Assembly (NCBI RefSeq): GCF_963576545.1
Contig: NC_083642.1
Location: 6,662,901-6,726,900 of the forward strand
Source: Limanda limanda
Taxonomy: Eukaryota > Chordata > Actinopteri > Pleuronectiformes > Pleuronectidae
Direction: 5' to 3'
Length of the DNA stretch: 64,000 nt
Position numbers and translations under genes: made by a program. This document shows, one piece after another, positions 1 through 13,200 of this stretch. The first letter of the stretch is position 1; each line of letters starts with the position of its first letter. The notes under the pieces were generated by a model, which saw only the letters and a program-made list of their open reading frames with translations, had not been told where the DNA came from and did no database searches.

Positions 1-1900
1 CTGTTTGCCAATCCTCCAGACTGCGATTGTCATAATTGCATTGCCGGGGTGTGGAAATAAAAAAAAAGAAAGAAGGAATGAAGAAGTAGAGAGGGGGAAC
101 TACACTGCACAAATATTTTGATGTAAACTAAATGAGTAACGATCTGCGCTTCACGTTTGCACCTACATCTTTTTTCTCCCCTCGTCAGGCACTGATGAGT
201 GTCATTTATTTATTTGCTGGTTAATTTATTTAGCTGCTATTCTCTGGGGCACCCCACATGTAATAATAAAGAATGAGGTGATTTGTTTTGCTCCCCGTCT
301 TTCATCGGTGCATTTCGAATGCCGTCCCCGATGGTTTGGGCCAAACAGAAACCGTAGGATGAGAGTGAGTATATTAATCAAGATGTCGACAAAGTGAAGC
401 TTCCCTGCCAGGTACTTCCAGGTCCCACCGGTCCTAACCACAACCTCTCCCCAAAAAACCCGTGCCGTCTTTCTGAAGAAAGTGCAGAGCGCCGTCTCCT
501 CCGAGCCACAACGACTCAAACTGCTTACAGGGGACAATCACTGTCACATGAACTTAGTTCCCGAATCCATGTCCTTGAGTCTGACCTTCAGGCAGCGACT
601 GCACACTTTAGTGCGGCTGCCATGGGCTTTGCTTGTCAGGCCTGGCCTATAAAATGAGTTGATAAAACTGCCCCTCAACTCGCCCTATGGGCTGTTCTGG
701 TCCCCTGCTGAGCTGAGATCAGCCCCTGAACAGCCACTGAGTGCGTCGCTGGAGAAAGAATTGAAACTCCTCCGAACCCTACAGTCCAGTTAAAAAGCCC
801 CCCCCACCCCCTAAAGAAAATGTGAAACTAAATATTCTGACTCATCTATTCTCAAAATCTATCCGCTGTTTCTTTCTCTTCCTCTGTACTTCAATGGATC
901 CCTGTTCTTTCATCCTACCGTCCTCAAATGATTTTCACTGTTTGCTCTCTCTCTCGCAACCATTTTTTCATTCAAGGCCTTCGGAGAGAGGGGCCGCTCG
1001 CCCCCTGACGTTTACAAATGAAATGAATGAAAACCACTGGTACGTGACTCCTCTACAGGGAGACGCTCTATTATATCTTGGTTTACTCAAACAGAAGCTT
1101 CCCTGTCATTGGCTGCGAGCAGGGACACCAGACGAAGAATGGTTACCCCAGATAGCGAGGGGACGCAAGCAAGGGGAATAATGGCAGGCTTAGAAAGAGA
1201 GCCTTGTCCAATGTTTTTAGCCGTTTTCAAAATTGATTTATTCTTACCGATCAAGCAGACCCCATGTATTCTCAACCAACGGATGAAGGACGAAAGGTAT
1301 AATTTGTCAGAAACCCACTGGTCCACTGGAAATTGTTAGTGAAAACGGATGAAAAAATCCTGTACGTACGCGACACTGTTGTGTGTCTTCCAAGTTTTCC
1401 TTTTTCACTTCAAACCTGCGGCGCCTACCCTGAGAAATTGGGTAAAGTTTTAGTGGCGAAGGAACATCGTTTCACTTCCTTTTGTCTACGTTGATGGTCT
1501 TTTAAGTTGGATGTCAGTCTCCCGCCCCACCCCCACCCCCAAATAGACTACTATATTAACCTGTGAGATGTTGTGACAGCGTGGCATACTGGAGTGCCTT
1601 TGCAAAGAGCGTGTTCAACCTTTTCAATGTTGTGAAAGACGATGAACATCTCTAAGTTCTTTCATCCTGTATCCTAGAATGGCTGCTATGTTTTGCTCTC
1701 CCCTGAGGAGGAGTTAACAACCTTGAAGCTTTGTAAACATCAACGTTACGTGGAATAAAAAGTGGATTATCAAAGGGATATTTCCTGTGAAAGCAAACAT
1801 CTGCTATGATAACTTATCATCATCTTTTATCTCTTGATCAATCCGTACAGCACTCCTCTTCTTTGTGATGACACCCCCGGTTTTTATTGTATTGTTATCT

Positions 1901-1922
1901 TGATAAACAGTGATGTTTATCA
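1901..1922. promoter_or_regulatory. Inverted pair of forkhead-like sites
   Basis: TGATAAACA at 1901-1909 and its exact reverse complement TGTTTATCA at 1914-1922 are separated by four bases. The TAAACA/TGTTTA core is the known binding core of forkhead transcription factors. A pair of 9-base arms this close can arise by chance a few times in a window of this size, so a regulatory role is inference. Confidence 0.2.
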
Positions 1923-3049
1923 CATTCTGGCAATTGTTTAGATGTTATTCATGATTTTCAGCTCTTTAAATGGCATGTCAACATTGTATTGTTAATATTA
2001 GTGGAGAGGCCCGGGCCAGCCAAATTAGCCGGGAATAAAACAAGATGCCTTTGTGTTAGGAGAAGCTTCAGCAGACGTCAATCAAGCAAACTGAAAGACA
2101 GCTCTGAGTCCTGGGAGAGATGTGATGGGGTTCAATGTGAAGGCAAGGACGTTCTCCTCAGTAGATGGCAAAACAGTAATACACAGAGTGCTAAAATAAA
2201 ACACTCAATTCATACAACAGCAGCAGCAGCGTGCTGGGACCCCCCCCTAGCCCCATCCAGAGGCTTCTGCCTCACAGAATCCTGAACTGAAAGCTGGCCC
2301 TCTTGCCTCCCACTGCCTCCCATTCTCCCCCTTCACATCCAGCCTCACCTCCTCCCATCATAAATCTGGATAAATCCACAAATCACTGTCTGGCATGCTC
2401 CATCTGTCTCCCTCACTCATGTACTGCTGGAGAAAACCTCTCTGCATCCCTGCCTGCCAGCAGGCTGTCCTCCAGGCTCACTTAAAAAAGAATGAAACAG
2501 TAGGAAAAGAAGAAGCACCCTGAGTGTTCGCCGGAGAGACAGGACCAAGACCCACCTGGACATTATATCACCGCTGTTACTCGTCTCTGTAAAAAGTTTA
2601 AATAAGATTACGCAAACCATAAAGTGGACTTACTCACCCGTGCTACTGTGATGTGATAGCGACGGGCAGACATTCAGAATATATGAATTAAAAAAATTCA
2701 TATTTCTGGTGCCAAGATTTTATAGTTCAAATAAACTGATGGGTCATTTATTTAAGATCAGTTTGCTTTTACACCAAGTCTCGCTTCAATGTTCGGGGTG
2801 AAACATGTTATAGCGTTTCCTTGAATGTGACATTAAAGGTGTTTAATAATAGGATTGTTCAACTATAGCCAAAATGTAAGTGGCAATATTTCAGAGTGAG
2901 ACGGTGGCAGTAAAATCATGCCCTGATTTGAATGGACAGTGTTGGAGGCGAGCAGCAGGCAGCTCCAGACGGGTGGAGTCACACCACGACAGGCCTTTGA
3001 TATCTACCAACAGGGAACATAGAGGGAGGCCATGCCGCATCCATGGTGG

Positions 3050-3092
3050 CACACTACAACACACACACACACGCAATCGCACACGCACACAT
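3050..3092. repeat. CA-rich microsatellite
   Basis: An interrupted CA dinucleotide run with CGCA interruptions. It creates spurious His/Thr-rich open frames on both strands, which were ignored. Confidence 0.85.
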
Positions 3093-3201
3093 AGATCACG
3101 GCCCAGCAGACCAGACTGGGCTCATTACATCCCACCCACCTCTTCCCAACCACCACCACCACCAGGGTCCGGACTACACAGTGGGTCGACGCCCAGCCAC
3201 A

Positions 3202-3221
3202 GGGGGGCGGGCGGGGGGGGG
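3202..3221 (+). other. G-quadruplex-prone G tract
   Basis: Three G runs (6, 3 and 9 bases) are separated by single C residues. This satisfies the usual sequence rule for an intramolecular G-quadruplex on the plus strand. A second G-rich tract lies about 200 bases downstream (3405-3426). Confidence 0.5.
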
Positions 3222-4849
3222 CCATGTGTTAGCATTAAGCAGAGTGAGGAACAACAACACCAGTGTGTTCATATTATCATCCACCTCACAGCTCCCAGGG
3301 CCTGACATCTCCTCATGGTGCTATTGTTTCGCCTGAGCGCTGCTCTCTTGCCCTTTTCGCTCTCTCTCTCTCCACTACAGCGCTCAGAAAGAGGGCTGCA
3401 CAGCCGGGGGGGGGAGGGGGGTGCGGGCTTGTTTAGACAGCAGGGGACCCCCGCGCGTACTCAGGCGCTCAGTGGCAAACATCAAATATGATTGGTCAAG
3501 GGAGGCAAAAGGGGGAGATTGACAGGAAAATGATCTGACCACTCCAGCCGCCCCTGTGTATTTTATCATTTGAGAATATCGATACTTCAGAGTAATAGGG
3601 GAGAGGAGTAGTAAAAGGTGTTTACCTGTTGATGACAGCGATAGCCCAGGAGGATCCACAGACATGGGGGGGGGGGGAAGAAGAAAAGCCATTAGTTTGT
3701 TATCTTTATGCATCTTTGATGAGGCAATTTGTGCCATGCGTGCATATGATCATAAAAAAAATACACTTAAAATGACTATTTCCAAAGGGATAAAAGAAAG
3801 GAGACATTTTGACGGAAGGACGCGTATGAAGTTTCATTCTTTGAAGCACATCTGTTGGGTTTTGTGTCAAGCTGCTGCGTGAGGAGACGACTGAGAAGGC
3901 ACTTCCCTTGTAAACACACGGTTTCAACATGTCACCTTTGGGCGAAATTGGACCCGGAGAGAATAATAGGTGACGTGTGTCTGAACTTCCTCTCGGGCTA
4001 TAACTCTACATCTACTGATTGGATGGATACACGCTGTTTATGTAAAAAAAAAAATCCTCATAATAAAGTAATTTCTGCACTGACCTTGGTTCCTTACCTG
4101 CCCAAGGACACTGTCAAGAACACACAGCGGCGGGCTGTATCAAGGAACCCAATTTAATGTACGAGACTGCCGACAACATATTGATATACTTTGCATGCAC
4201 TTCCCACGGCTGCACTCCGAGTCACATGCCGACGATAAATCAGAGGGAGCGGCGCTGCACTTTTTCTCAGGCTCGGGAAGTGGAAACTCACAGCAAAAAA
4301 TTAAATGAAGTTTAATATAATGAAATAAAAATTACTTTGCCCACATTCCCATAACTTTCCTTTTCTGTAATGAAAGATTATTTATGGTTCTGTTCAATGT
4401 GCGGCTGTGATAAAATACAGTGTCAGTTTGTGTCCTCACAGAGACGAGAGGATCGGAGTCTAACGGCCTTCGGGTGACGGCTGGTGGAAGGTTGATCTCT
4501 GTGGATAACACCTCACATTCACGTTCCAGTGTTATTATAATAATCAACGGGACGGCCATCGATGAGCAAGCTGTCCCAAGAGACTTTCCTCACGGATGTT
4601 CAAGAAACCGATCCTGTAGTCTGATTCCCCGACTCTCATAGACAGATGGTCTGTGGAAATGAACAGTTGTATTCCTCTTGAAAAGATTACATATAGTCTC
4701 AGATAGAAATACAAGTTATTTTTGAAAATCTGGCAGCCTTATTTGGAGTACATGGATACACCACCAACAGTACCATAGGACTGTAACTATTTGGAGCTCT
4801 GAACTACATTATTTACTGTGTCATTGCGGTATTTCTCTGTGATGTGTTA

Positions 4850-5053
4850 TCCTATGCACCAACTTTTTTTTTGTTTTGTCTTTGGGTGGGGGGAATTATT
4901 TAATTAGTTTTATTTCATCTACGTGTGTATTTTTTTTTTTTATTTTGTTATGTAAATGTCAGTAATGTTTAATGTAGAGTTTTCTGTATGCTCTGCATGT
5001 TCTCATGTTGTGAAAATATTTGGAAAAATAAAAAATTCTAAAAAAAAAGAAAC
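4850..5053 (+). mobile_element. Probable 3' tail of an old non-LTR retroelement
   Basis: A T-rich stretch with T-runs at about 4866 and 4930 leads into an AATAAA-like end and an A-rich tail at 5025-5049. This looks like the truncated 3' end of a LINE or a processed transcript inserted on the plus strand. No reverse transcriptase or other coding remnant is visible upstream, so the family is not assigned. A chance A/T-rich stretch is the alternative. Confidence 0.35.
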
Positions 5054-6210
5054 CGCTCCTATATCTATATGTTATGGCAGCTTTTGATTTATTCATATCG
5101 TGCTCCCACTGCTATCCCTACCGCTATAGTTGCCTGCAATCTACAGCCACATTCACATTACAGACGCCCAGATTTGTACATTCTGTGTGAAATGGGCCTG
5201 CAGACGGAACACCACCTGTCATCAACACAAACAGCCTGCTATCAACAAAAACAAACCAAAAAACGGTGTCACACCATTAATGTGGGCTACTGATGCAAAG
5301 CCACTTGTCTCACCATGATCATGTTTGCACTCCGCTGTAATATTGCTTTCTTTGGTTCCTCCTTCTCTTATTTGTATGAAACGGAAACAATTTATTTCTT
5401 CTTTACAAATAATACAAAGAGTGATGATGAAACTAGCAAGGGCATTTGGTGTGCTGTCTCTTAGAAGACAGGAGAACCATTGAATTTCATGAATAAATGA
5501 ATGAATTAAAATTCATCTAATCATACTTCAGGAGCACTCCCCCCCCCCCCCCACCCCACCCCACCAACTCCTCCACACACACCCACACAGCCACCCAGCC
5601 AGATTGAGCCAGTAGTTCCACTCGCAAACAAACATATAATCTCGGAGTACACAAAGATGGCGGTGGGAGGGGGGCTCACTACGGGAACGGCACGTACCAC
5701 CTTTAGCAATATGTCTCTTTGTGCATGCTTCTTCATTAGGATTCATGGATCATCAATGAAAACAATTCTTTGTATCTCATTTGGCATCGTGTGAATGATT
5801 GCTTGCAAGCCAATCTGAGGGAGATGAGAATACAGCCCTTCCATATTTAGACTAAATAGATTTCAGTTGTGCTTCTGGTACCGAGGCTGTGATACATCTG
5901 ACCAATGAGTGGATGCATTGTCTCACGTTTCCTGTGTCGTAGACGTGAATCTAACACGCATTCCTCTGCACCAGGACAAATTACTAGCTAACAAGAGGTT
6001 GTGATTGTAGTTATACATTTAAATGGTATGCTACTAATCAATTATCTCTATCACATATTGCTTTACACTTGGTTTCATTAAAGTGGTATTAGACAACTTT
6101 CCCCCTATTGTTTTAAAGTGGTATTACTGTTGATACTGTCAAAAAGGCTGCATCACCGTAGCCCTGTACACACATAAGTATGATCATGTGGTTTTGTGGA
6201 CAGGTCTGAG
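5054..6210. other. Gene-free interval
   Basis: No gene is supported. The interval contains a 14-base C run at 5539-5552 followed by CCCCA repeats to about 5567, which generate a glycine-rich open frame on the minus strand that is compositional. The rest is AT-rich unique sequence. Confidence 0.6.
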
Positions 6211-6380
6211 TGCAGTTTAATCAATATATCCCATCTAAGTTTTTGGACTGTGGGAGGAAGCCTGAAGGAAACAGACACAGGGAAACCTCAAGATCTACAG
6301 AGAAAGACCCAGCCGAAACACGGGATTCAAACTTTTTTCCAATGGGGTGACAGTGCTGTCCACTGCACCACTGTGCCGTA
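6211..6380 (+). repeat. Diverged dispersed fish repeat, copy 1
   Basis: The words TTTGGACTGTGGGAGGAAGCC near 6242, GATTCAAAC near 6324 and GACAGTGCTGTCCACTGCAC near 6349 occur in the order expected for a very common teleost interspersed repeat. I know this pattern from many fish genomes but do not give it a family name. The copy is a partial 3' portion. A second, differently truncated copy lies at 24619-24840. A short open frame across it is not a gene. Confidence 0.75.
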
Positions 6381-7315
6381 ACAATCCCAATTTGAAATAG
6401 AAACCCCATTCTCAGTTGTTAAAGTAGCCAAGTGTGTTAATAAATTGGCAGATTGGAAATAATGTCGATTGAATGTCAAACTAACTTCATTCACTTGCCA
6501 TTCGGGACTACAACTCGGAAAAACGAATCTATCCTTTATGTTTTGGTTCCACAGCGATTGTTTGTGCTCTAATTTAAAATTTAAAAGAGTAAAAAACTTG
6601 TATATTTGTCTTTTTCCACTTTAATTGATATACACACGCTGTTTACTGTATAGTATTCATACTTTGTGATGAGTAAGGCCCAAGCTAAGCAACTCATTAC
6701 TGCTATGACTTTAACTGTGGAAACAGGGACTTATTCAAATTATATTTAAAAAATAATATTTAAGCGAGGAAGACCAGACTTTACATTCGTATACGTATTC
6801 CTTTTTGACAGCGCTACAGGAGCAAGCTGTTTCAAAATGAGTCTGGAGACCACAACATGCTCTAATTGATATGACCTTTAATTGCTCATTCAGTGCAGAG
6901 GAAAGAAGAGGAAGACATCAAGCCAGTCCGCTGTGGCTCGGGCTAAAGAGGCGCTGTGTAGATTGGCCTACACTCCCAGGCCCCGTGGACATAATTAAAC
7001 CTGAATAACAAACACTTACACAAGTGCTCTACTCCTCTGAACAGGATTCTGAAAACATCCAGGACACCAGCTCGCTGCTCCTCTAGTTGGTCCCTCAATC
7101 AGAATGGATTTGCTCCTGTGTTGAGAATATAATTGGAGCTCTGACAATTATAGCCAACATAAATGAGGTCCTGTTATCCAAAGCAGAAATTTGGTTAGCT
7201 GTAATTAAACGCTGGGTCTGCATTCCATCTCAACTATTTAGGATACTTTGCTTATTCTGAATGCAACTGCTGTGAAGCCCTTAAAAAGTTAAAAAAGCTG
7301 AGAAAACTGAAGTAA

Positions 7316-7335
7316 TTTTTTTTTTTTTTTTTTTT
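7316..7335. repeat. T homopolymer (20 bases)
   Basis: An uninterrupted run of 20 T residues. It could be the reverse complement of a poly(A) tail of a minus-strand insertion, but no recognisable retroelement body follows on either side. Confidence 0.8.
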
Positions 7336-10087
7336 ACATAAAACTACAGAAGTTATAGATTGTGATAACAATTTCCCAGATGCTGTGTAGGAGCTATCAT
7401 TAATATATTAAATGCACAAGAAAGAACGAATCGCCTGCTAAATATTCCCTCATCCAGATGGAAGGGAGGGAAAAGCCAAGTTACCACATTAAGCCACTCT
7501 GACTGTAGGCGCAACCTTGAATTCTCCACAGTCAAAACAGATGTACAAACTCTTAACAGAACATCTGCATTGGGCTCTTAAACGTTTAACAAAAAGCCTT
7601 TCCCCAGCAGGGAGCTGTCCACATTTGCTTTGTACAGCGCGTGTAAGCTGAACAACTGAACCAGTGCATGGAATTAGACACCATTAATTAATTTACACTG
7701 AAGTCCACGAGCCTCTGCTTTAAGTGATCGCTCAGCTTCAGGTTAGCCGAGGGTTCAAGTCGTCCGCTGGGGCCGCGGCAGTGGCGGGTTGGACTGCTAT
7801 GTATTCAGACCGGCACAGCGCTGGTCACCAGATGATCCCCCTGGTGGGCCTCACTGTTTGGCCTTTCGCAGACCTCCATCATCTCCACCTGCAGTCTGCC
7901 TCCGCCCCAGAGAGCTCCCACCAGAACAGCCACGAATGCAGGTGCTGGACGTCTAGACGAGGGCCTCATTAGCTTTCCTGCGGCTCACCAGCTAGTGACT
8001 GCCGAGGCCTAAGCTGCCTCGCCTGGAGGGAGGGGACAGGTCCTGATTGAGAGCGTGCTTTATTACAGAGGCTTAGGTGGGGGGCTTCAGGATTAACACG
8101 TAAGTCTTCCACCTTCATGGGTGCAAAGAGGGCTTGTAGTGCTCCGTGCAGCTGCAGGGGGAAGCGCAGCCCAGGGAGTGAAACAGCTTTTCTCACTTTG
8201 CATTGATAGACTGACCAGAGGCTTAACACACACGTCCTAGAGGTCTGGATGGATTTGTGTTACTTACAGCAGTCAACCTGAGGGCACAGTGGAAGTTTTT
8301 AAAATGTTAATTCCAGTTAATTAGTTTTAATAACTTTGGCTTCGTGGTGTGAGCCTGTGTGTTTATGTGTGTCTAACATTCTCAGACATCGCTATATGAA
8401 AGACCTCACCGTGGCCTATAATTGTTTCAGCTCAGCTCACTGCAGGGGAGAGCTAGTCAAAGGATAGACAGCTTGTGCCCTTTCCTCTCCCGGGTCTCTT
8501 TTAAGTGGGCAGACCTTAAACCAAGCTGCCCTTCAAACTGACGCCGGAGCTTGAGCTACAGGTGAGTGATTGTGCTCCACTTGTTGTCCATTTCAAGCCT
8601 TGTGAAATGTCTGGTGTGTCCAGGCATGTTGCCGTCAGATTAATTAAATTTACACGGGCAGAGTTATGGGGGTGTTTCAAAGTTCTAGGTCCACACATTT
8701 TCAAAAATAGAAGGAGGAAAAAAAAACTGGTGATTTGAATTGCAAAACCTGAGTCATTTGCATGCCTCCAGATTCCGAACATATAGATGTGTTTCTAATT
8801 TAACTTTCAGATTGCTTTCAGGCCTAATGTTCCTAGTCAACAGACGCTCACACCTCTCTATATCTTACCACAACCACTTCCCCTCAGATGATTAAGCGAT
8901 AAGAAAGAAACTCAAAACAATCGTGGAACAAACAACTTTTCTCTGCCGAGCCCTTTTTGCATAATTATGATGCCTGAGGGCCAACTGATTCACTGAAATC
9001 TGTTCTCTGTAGGGGGAGGGAAACCTAAAATAGAAGCTTCTGATTGTCACACAATTGGCTTAGCCCGGCAATGTGCAGCTGTGCTCTGAGCCTGTCTGTC
9101 TGTCATTTAGCTGATTGCTGCTCGGCTGCCAACCTATCAGGTGCATCACCACCGATACGTGGGCCGCCGGGCGCACCGCAAAAAAAATTATCCCCCAACT
9201 CCTTCCAGAAATATGAGGTCAGAAACTGTGTATCCGGAGCGGGGTGTGCCGCGGCACTCAACCGTTCTTCAAAGATGTATTGCATTTTTGATTACAATAA
9301 CACCACCGAGTTCAAAGCTTCTGCAGCTGCGGATATAACCAGAGACAACCGGGACCCTACATCTCCCTATTAGAGGAGAGGAATACAGGGAGAAGGAGAG
9401 AGAGAGAGCAGAACAGACAGAGAATTCCAATTCTAAGGCTGTACTGGTGGAAGACTGGGATACAAGTGTGATAAAACAAGCATCCACCTGTGAGGGTGAT
9501 CATTTCCTGCCAAAACCTTCAGGATCGTGGGCTGAGCTCATAAGAATATTTAAAATGTCCTGGATTGAAAAGCCTGATTGAAAGTGCGAACAATTTTATA
9601 TAGAAAGGTGATTGAAGGTTAATGGACAATATGGAGCCTGATTAGTCCACAGAAGTTAGCGGGCTGTGCACCCACCTCCGATTCCGCTCACAAGCTCCGT
9701 CATTAGCATGGGAATAAAGATGCATAATGAATGAAACCAAAATGAATTAGCACAAACAACATTTCACGTTATTTTATCACCTTTTTGAATTGTGGCAATT
9801 ATTCAACACTAAAAAGAGATGAATCACCGCAGAAATAATTACGTTGTCGTAATTCCAGATAGAATGAAAAGACTTTTTGAAAAATTAAGTATATAGCGGG
9901 AAAAAAAAAATACAATGGCGCTGAATATACAAACATCTTCTGTTCAATGTGGAATACGTGCACTTTGTCTCAACTCCGTGTCATTTCGTTTTTTTTCCAG
10001 TGCCAGTGTGTGACTACAAGGCAGTATCTCCAAATATTAATTAGCCCCGCCTGTGTATCTGATTGCTGACACGCCTGAAGTGAGGGC

Positions 10088-10111
10088 GATAAAAGTGGCG
10101 TGCGGTTTATC
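10088..10111. promoter_or_regulatory. Possible homeodomain/RUNX motif cluster
   Basis: GATAAA at 10088-10093 and TTTATC at 10106-10111 form an inverted pair. They flank a GTGCGGTTT segment that matches the RUNX core (TGCGGT at 10101-10106). TAATTAG lies about 50 bases upstream. The grouping is suggestive of an enhancer, but only the motifs are seen; function is inference. Confidence 0.2.
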
Positions 10112-10225
10112 AGCTCCATTGAAAAAGAATGTACAGATAAAAAATTGGTATCATGAGGTTCACGCATGGGGAATCATGTCCACGGTATTTTCTATCTCTT
10201 CCGAAGTCAATAGGCCTGTAACGTG

Positions 10226-10260
10226 AGCGCGGCACCTGGCCGTCCCCAGGCAGCCGCGCT
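10226..10260. other. GC-rich hairpin
   Basis: AGCGCGGC at 10226-10233 pairs with GCCGCGCT at 10253-10260, and CCTGG at 10235-10239 pairs with CCAGG at 10246-10250, leaving a one/two-base bulge and a six-base loop. This is 13 paired bases, nearly all G-C, inside AT-rich DNA. It is too short for a microRNA precursor and has no T-tract of a terminator. Confidence 0.45.
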
Positions 10261-13200
10261 GAGACCGCTAATGAAAACAGAGGGAAGGGGAAAGAACAAG
10301 AAAAACAGAGAGTCTTTGTGTATCCGAACAAACACGGGAGGGAAACCTTCAAGGTCAAAGGAGGAGGAGGGCGGGAGTGATTGAGACGCGGAGAGGGAGA
10401 CGCCGAGGTGATGAATGAAGCAGTGACGACACCAGGAACGTGGCCCGAAGAGAAAATAAAAATGTTAAACTTTCTCCTCTTCACTTTGTTTTTGTGCCAA
10501 TGCTGCACAGTAAAAAAACGCTGTTGCCGACAGCGTGGAATTAAAATATAAAAAGTTTCTAAATAATTCCTCATTTTTACAGTTTCACAGAGAACGACAT
10601 GGGCTTTATAACAATAAAAAAGCGACGCAGCAAGATAACACAAAGAGGCCGGAGCTGCGTCGCACTGGGCTAGCACACAAATGGTCTTTGTTTTATTTTA
10701 CGACTGTTTTAACATTACTTTATCAATAACAAATCAGACATTTTTTTGATAGCTCAGCGCTCAAAGGAATAGGCAACAGAGCAGTCCACGGAGTATGCTA
10801 AAAGTGTTGCAATAAAACTGGCCGGCTGCACAGCTGTGTAGCGGCAGAAGAAATGGGAAGAGGGCTGTCACCAGGACGTCAGAACTGGACTGTTCCAGAA
10901 ATGCTCAAGTGTGGACATACACTCAGGCGAGACGTTACAGCGAACCTATTATCTACTATTCTGTCACTTTGGCTTTTCCACTACAAACTTGGGACCAGAT
11001 TCAATTTCAGCACCAGAGATGTCTGCTTCTCTGACCGTCACACAAGCACTCTCTCCCTTTCTCTCTCTCTCTCACCCTCGCTGAGTGGGTGTGTCCCCTC
11101 GGGGGAAAAGATGGTGCTTTTTACAGCACTTCTCCCAGCCTTAAAAAAAAACACTTAGCACCAGCTCCACATTTTTTTCTCACTCGCACCATTAAAGTCG
11201 TCAACGCTGCCACTAATCAAAAGTCGGCCTGCAAACAGAAACACAATGTTCGCAAAGTATGCAGGTGTCAAAAGGGATATGTGTCCAAACGGAAGCTTCT
11301 CCAAGGGGCAGATGCAGTCACTCAGCTCCCTGGGATTCACGCTGAGGAGTGTGTGTGTGAGATGGGTTTAATATGTTTGTGGCACGGCGACGTCGACAGT
11401 GCACGCGAGATAACAATTCTGTCTTTTGCCGAGCTTATCATTAAAATAACATCAGAGATGTGGCGCGGAGAAGGTGGCAGAAGAAATGCCCGAGATCTGA
11501 GGACAGGAGGCCTTACATCACAGACGAGGCCGATGCTGCAGCTCAGGCCTCTGCTTTTGATCCCTTCGTTTACCTGCCTTTAAAAACCAAAGTCGCACCC
11601 GTCAGCTACAGAAAGCAAACTTTCATGTGACGGCTGCCTGACTGTCTGCGTCTACCCGGAGCCGTGGTACCTGCCAGCCGTCTTTAAAGAGGCCACTATA
11701 TGTCCCTCAGTGAATCAAAGGGAGCCTGGTGCGATGAGAATCTTGCAGACAGTGATACGCCAATGAAAACACCAATGGCGGCACAGTGACAAACTTAATC
11801 CACATGCGACGCAGCCATGAACATGAGTCCTAACGCTTCCTTGTTGTCTCACATGATGCACGGCTGAGCCAGAGCTCGTGCTAAGACAATTGAGAGACAC
11901 GAGTCTCAGCGGCCCTTCTTTCTCTCCATGTGTTGTTGTTTCTCACCTCTTTTGTTTCCATAGTTCAACATCACTCGATCGGGCTTTTGTCGAGAGGGAC
12001 CCGCGTGTTCGGTATTAAACTCACAGAGGAGAATTAAAGAGGAGATGTTAACACAGATCAAACCAGAGGACTCCCAGGGCCTCTTGCACGGCTCAGTCAA
12101 TAGGGAGCGTGACACCAGCAAGCATCGAGAGGCAAATGAGGACATACAAATAAACAAAGACATTACAACCAACACACACACATACTGCCACACAGCTGAG
12201 GCTGACTGAGGAAATATGAGGTTGGTTATTTGGCACTATATCCCATAATTATGCTAGACTATGTACTGTATGTATGCATGAACAGATCAATTCTCACTAT
12301 TCTTGAACGCCTGATACACAGCCGAGCCGTATTAAAAACAGACATGAAAGTTTGCGCTCAACATGCATCTGCATCAATACTCGGGCGCCGTTAGTTTCAA
12401 AAGGAAACACACGTGTCCCTCCAGACCGAGCAGAGACTTTCTCCGACTCGATGAAAGTCGGTTTCTGGGTCTTCTCAGCTGGTGTGGCCAATTAGTGTGA
12501 AATTTGGTGACAGAACTGTGGAGGAGCCAGGACAGTCCTTGTGTAATTATTGATCTAAGTTTACTTGCCTGCTTAGCTACATGTGGGGAGAAGGCCCAGT
12601 GCAGGGTTGTTCTCATACGGCGCCTAATTAATAGTGACATAATCTGATACTATAGCTTAAAGTTGTTGAGGATTTCTGATCCCCCCCCCGCTGGTGTGTG
12701 GACTTAGAGCGCTGCTCGTTGCACCGTAATTGCAAAGCTTCGCCTTGGTGTCACAATTAGAGTGGAAACCAGCCTTATTATATCCACTGTTATAATCTCT
12801 GCCAGACCGTATTTGCCCCTGCTGTAGTTTGGGTTCTTTTCTTTTGACACGGTGCCAATCTGTATAGAATACAGACACTAATCCCTGTAACTACAGGTTT
12901 TTAATAGGGGATCATGCAGGGACATGCATTGGCATACAGTCTGGATTTCTGCAGGACAGGTGCAATAATTACAGTGACAAGGCAATAAATACGGAGAGGG
13001 AGATCTTGTAAAAAGAAGATTTGCGGTTAAGTGTCAATGTCAAGCATCATATTCCCGGGGACCGAGTGGCAGTTTAACTGGACTAATAAACAGGGCCCGA
13101 GTTTAATGAAATACACTGTATTTACAATTTGTCGTTTGTGATTTTTTTACAGTAGGTCTCTAGAAAAGGATGTTTTGTTATTCCACAGACGGAGGCAGCT

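Larger units (their letters stand above)
1..4849. other. Gene-free unique sequence
   Basis: No coding exon can be supported here. Open frames on both strands are short, overlap one another and show no family I recognise. The stretch holds unique sequence with homopolymer runs (C-runs near 800 and 1520, G-runs near 3210, 3410 and 3670), a CA-rich microsatellite near 3050-3092, and AT-rich blocks. The one motif-level feature is an inverted pair of forkhead-like sites at 1901-1922, listed separately. A long intron or intergenic regulatory DNA would both fit. Confidence 0.6.

Noticed and set aside
1731..1745. TGTAAACATC word matching a miR-30 seed
   Set aside because: No complementary arm to form a precursor hairpin nearby.
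2893..3336. His/Thr/Arg-rich open frames on both strands
   Set aside because: Produced by the CA microsatellite and G/C runs.
7740..7760. GGGTTCAAGTC resembling a tRNA B box
   Set aside because: No A box or cloverleaf can be drawn upstream at the right distance.
8506..8561. Exon-like segment with strong acceptor and CAG/GTGAGT donor
   Set aside because: All three frames contain stops within 56 bases and no partner exon was seen; similar splice-like pairs occur by chance every few kilobases.
10110..10676. 188-codon minus-strand open frame
   Set aside because: No recognisable domain, low-complexity Ser/Pro/Phe-rich stretches, no splice or promoter context; chance absence of stops is the simpler reading.
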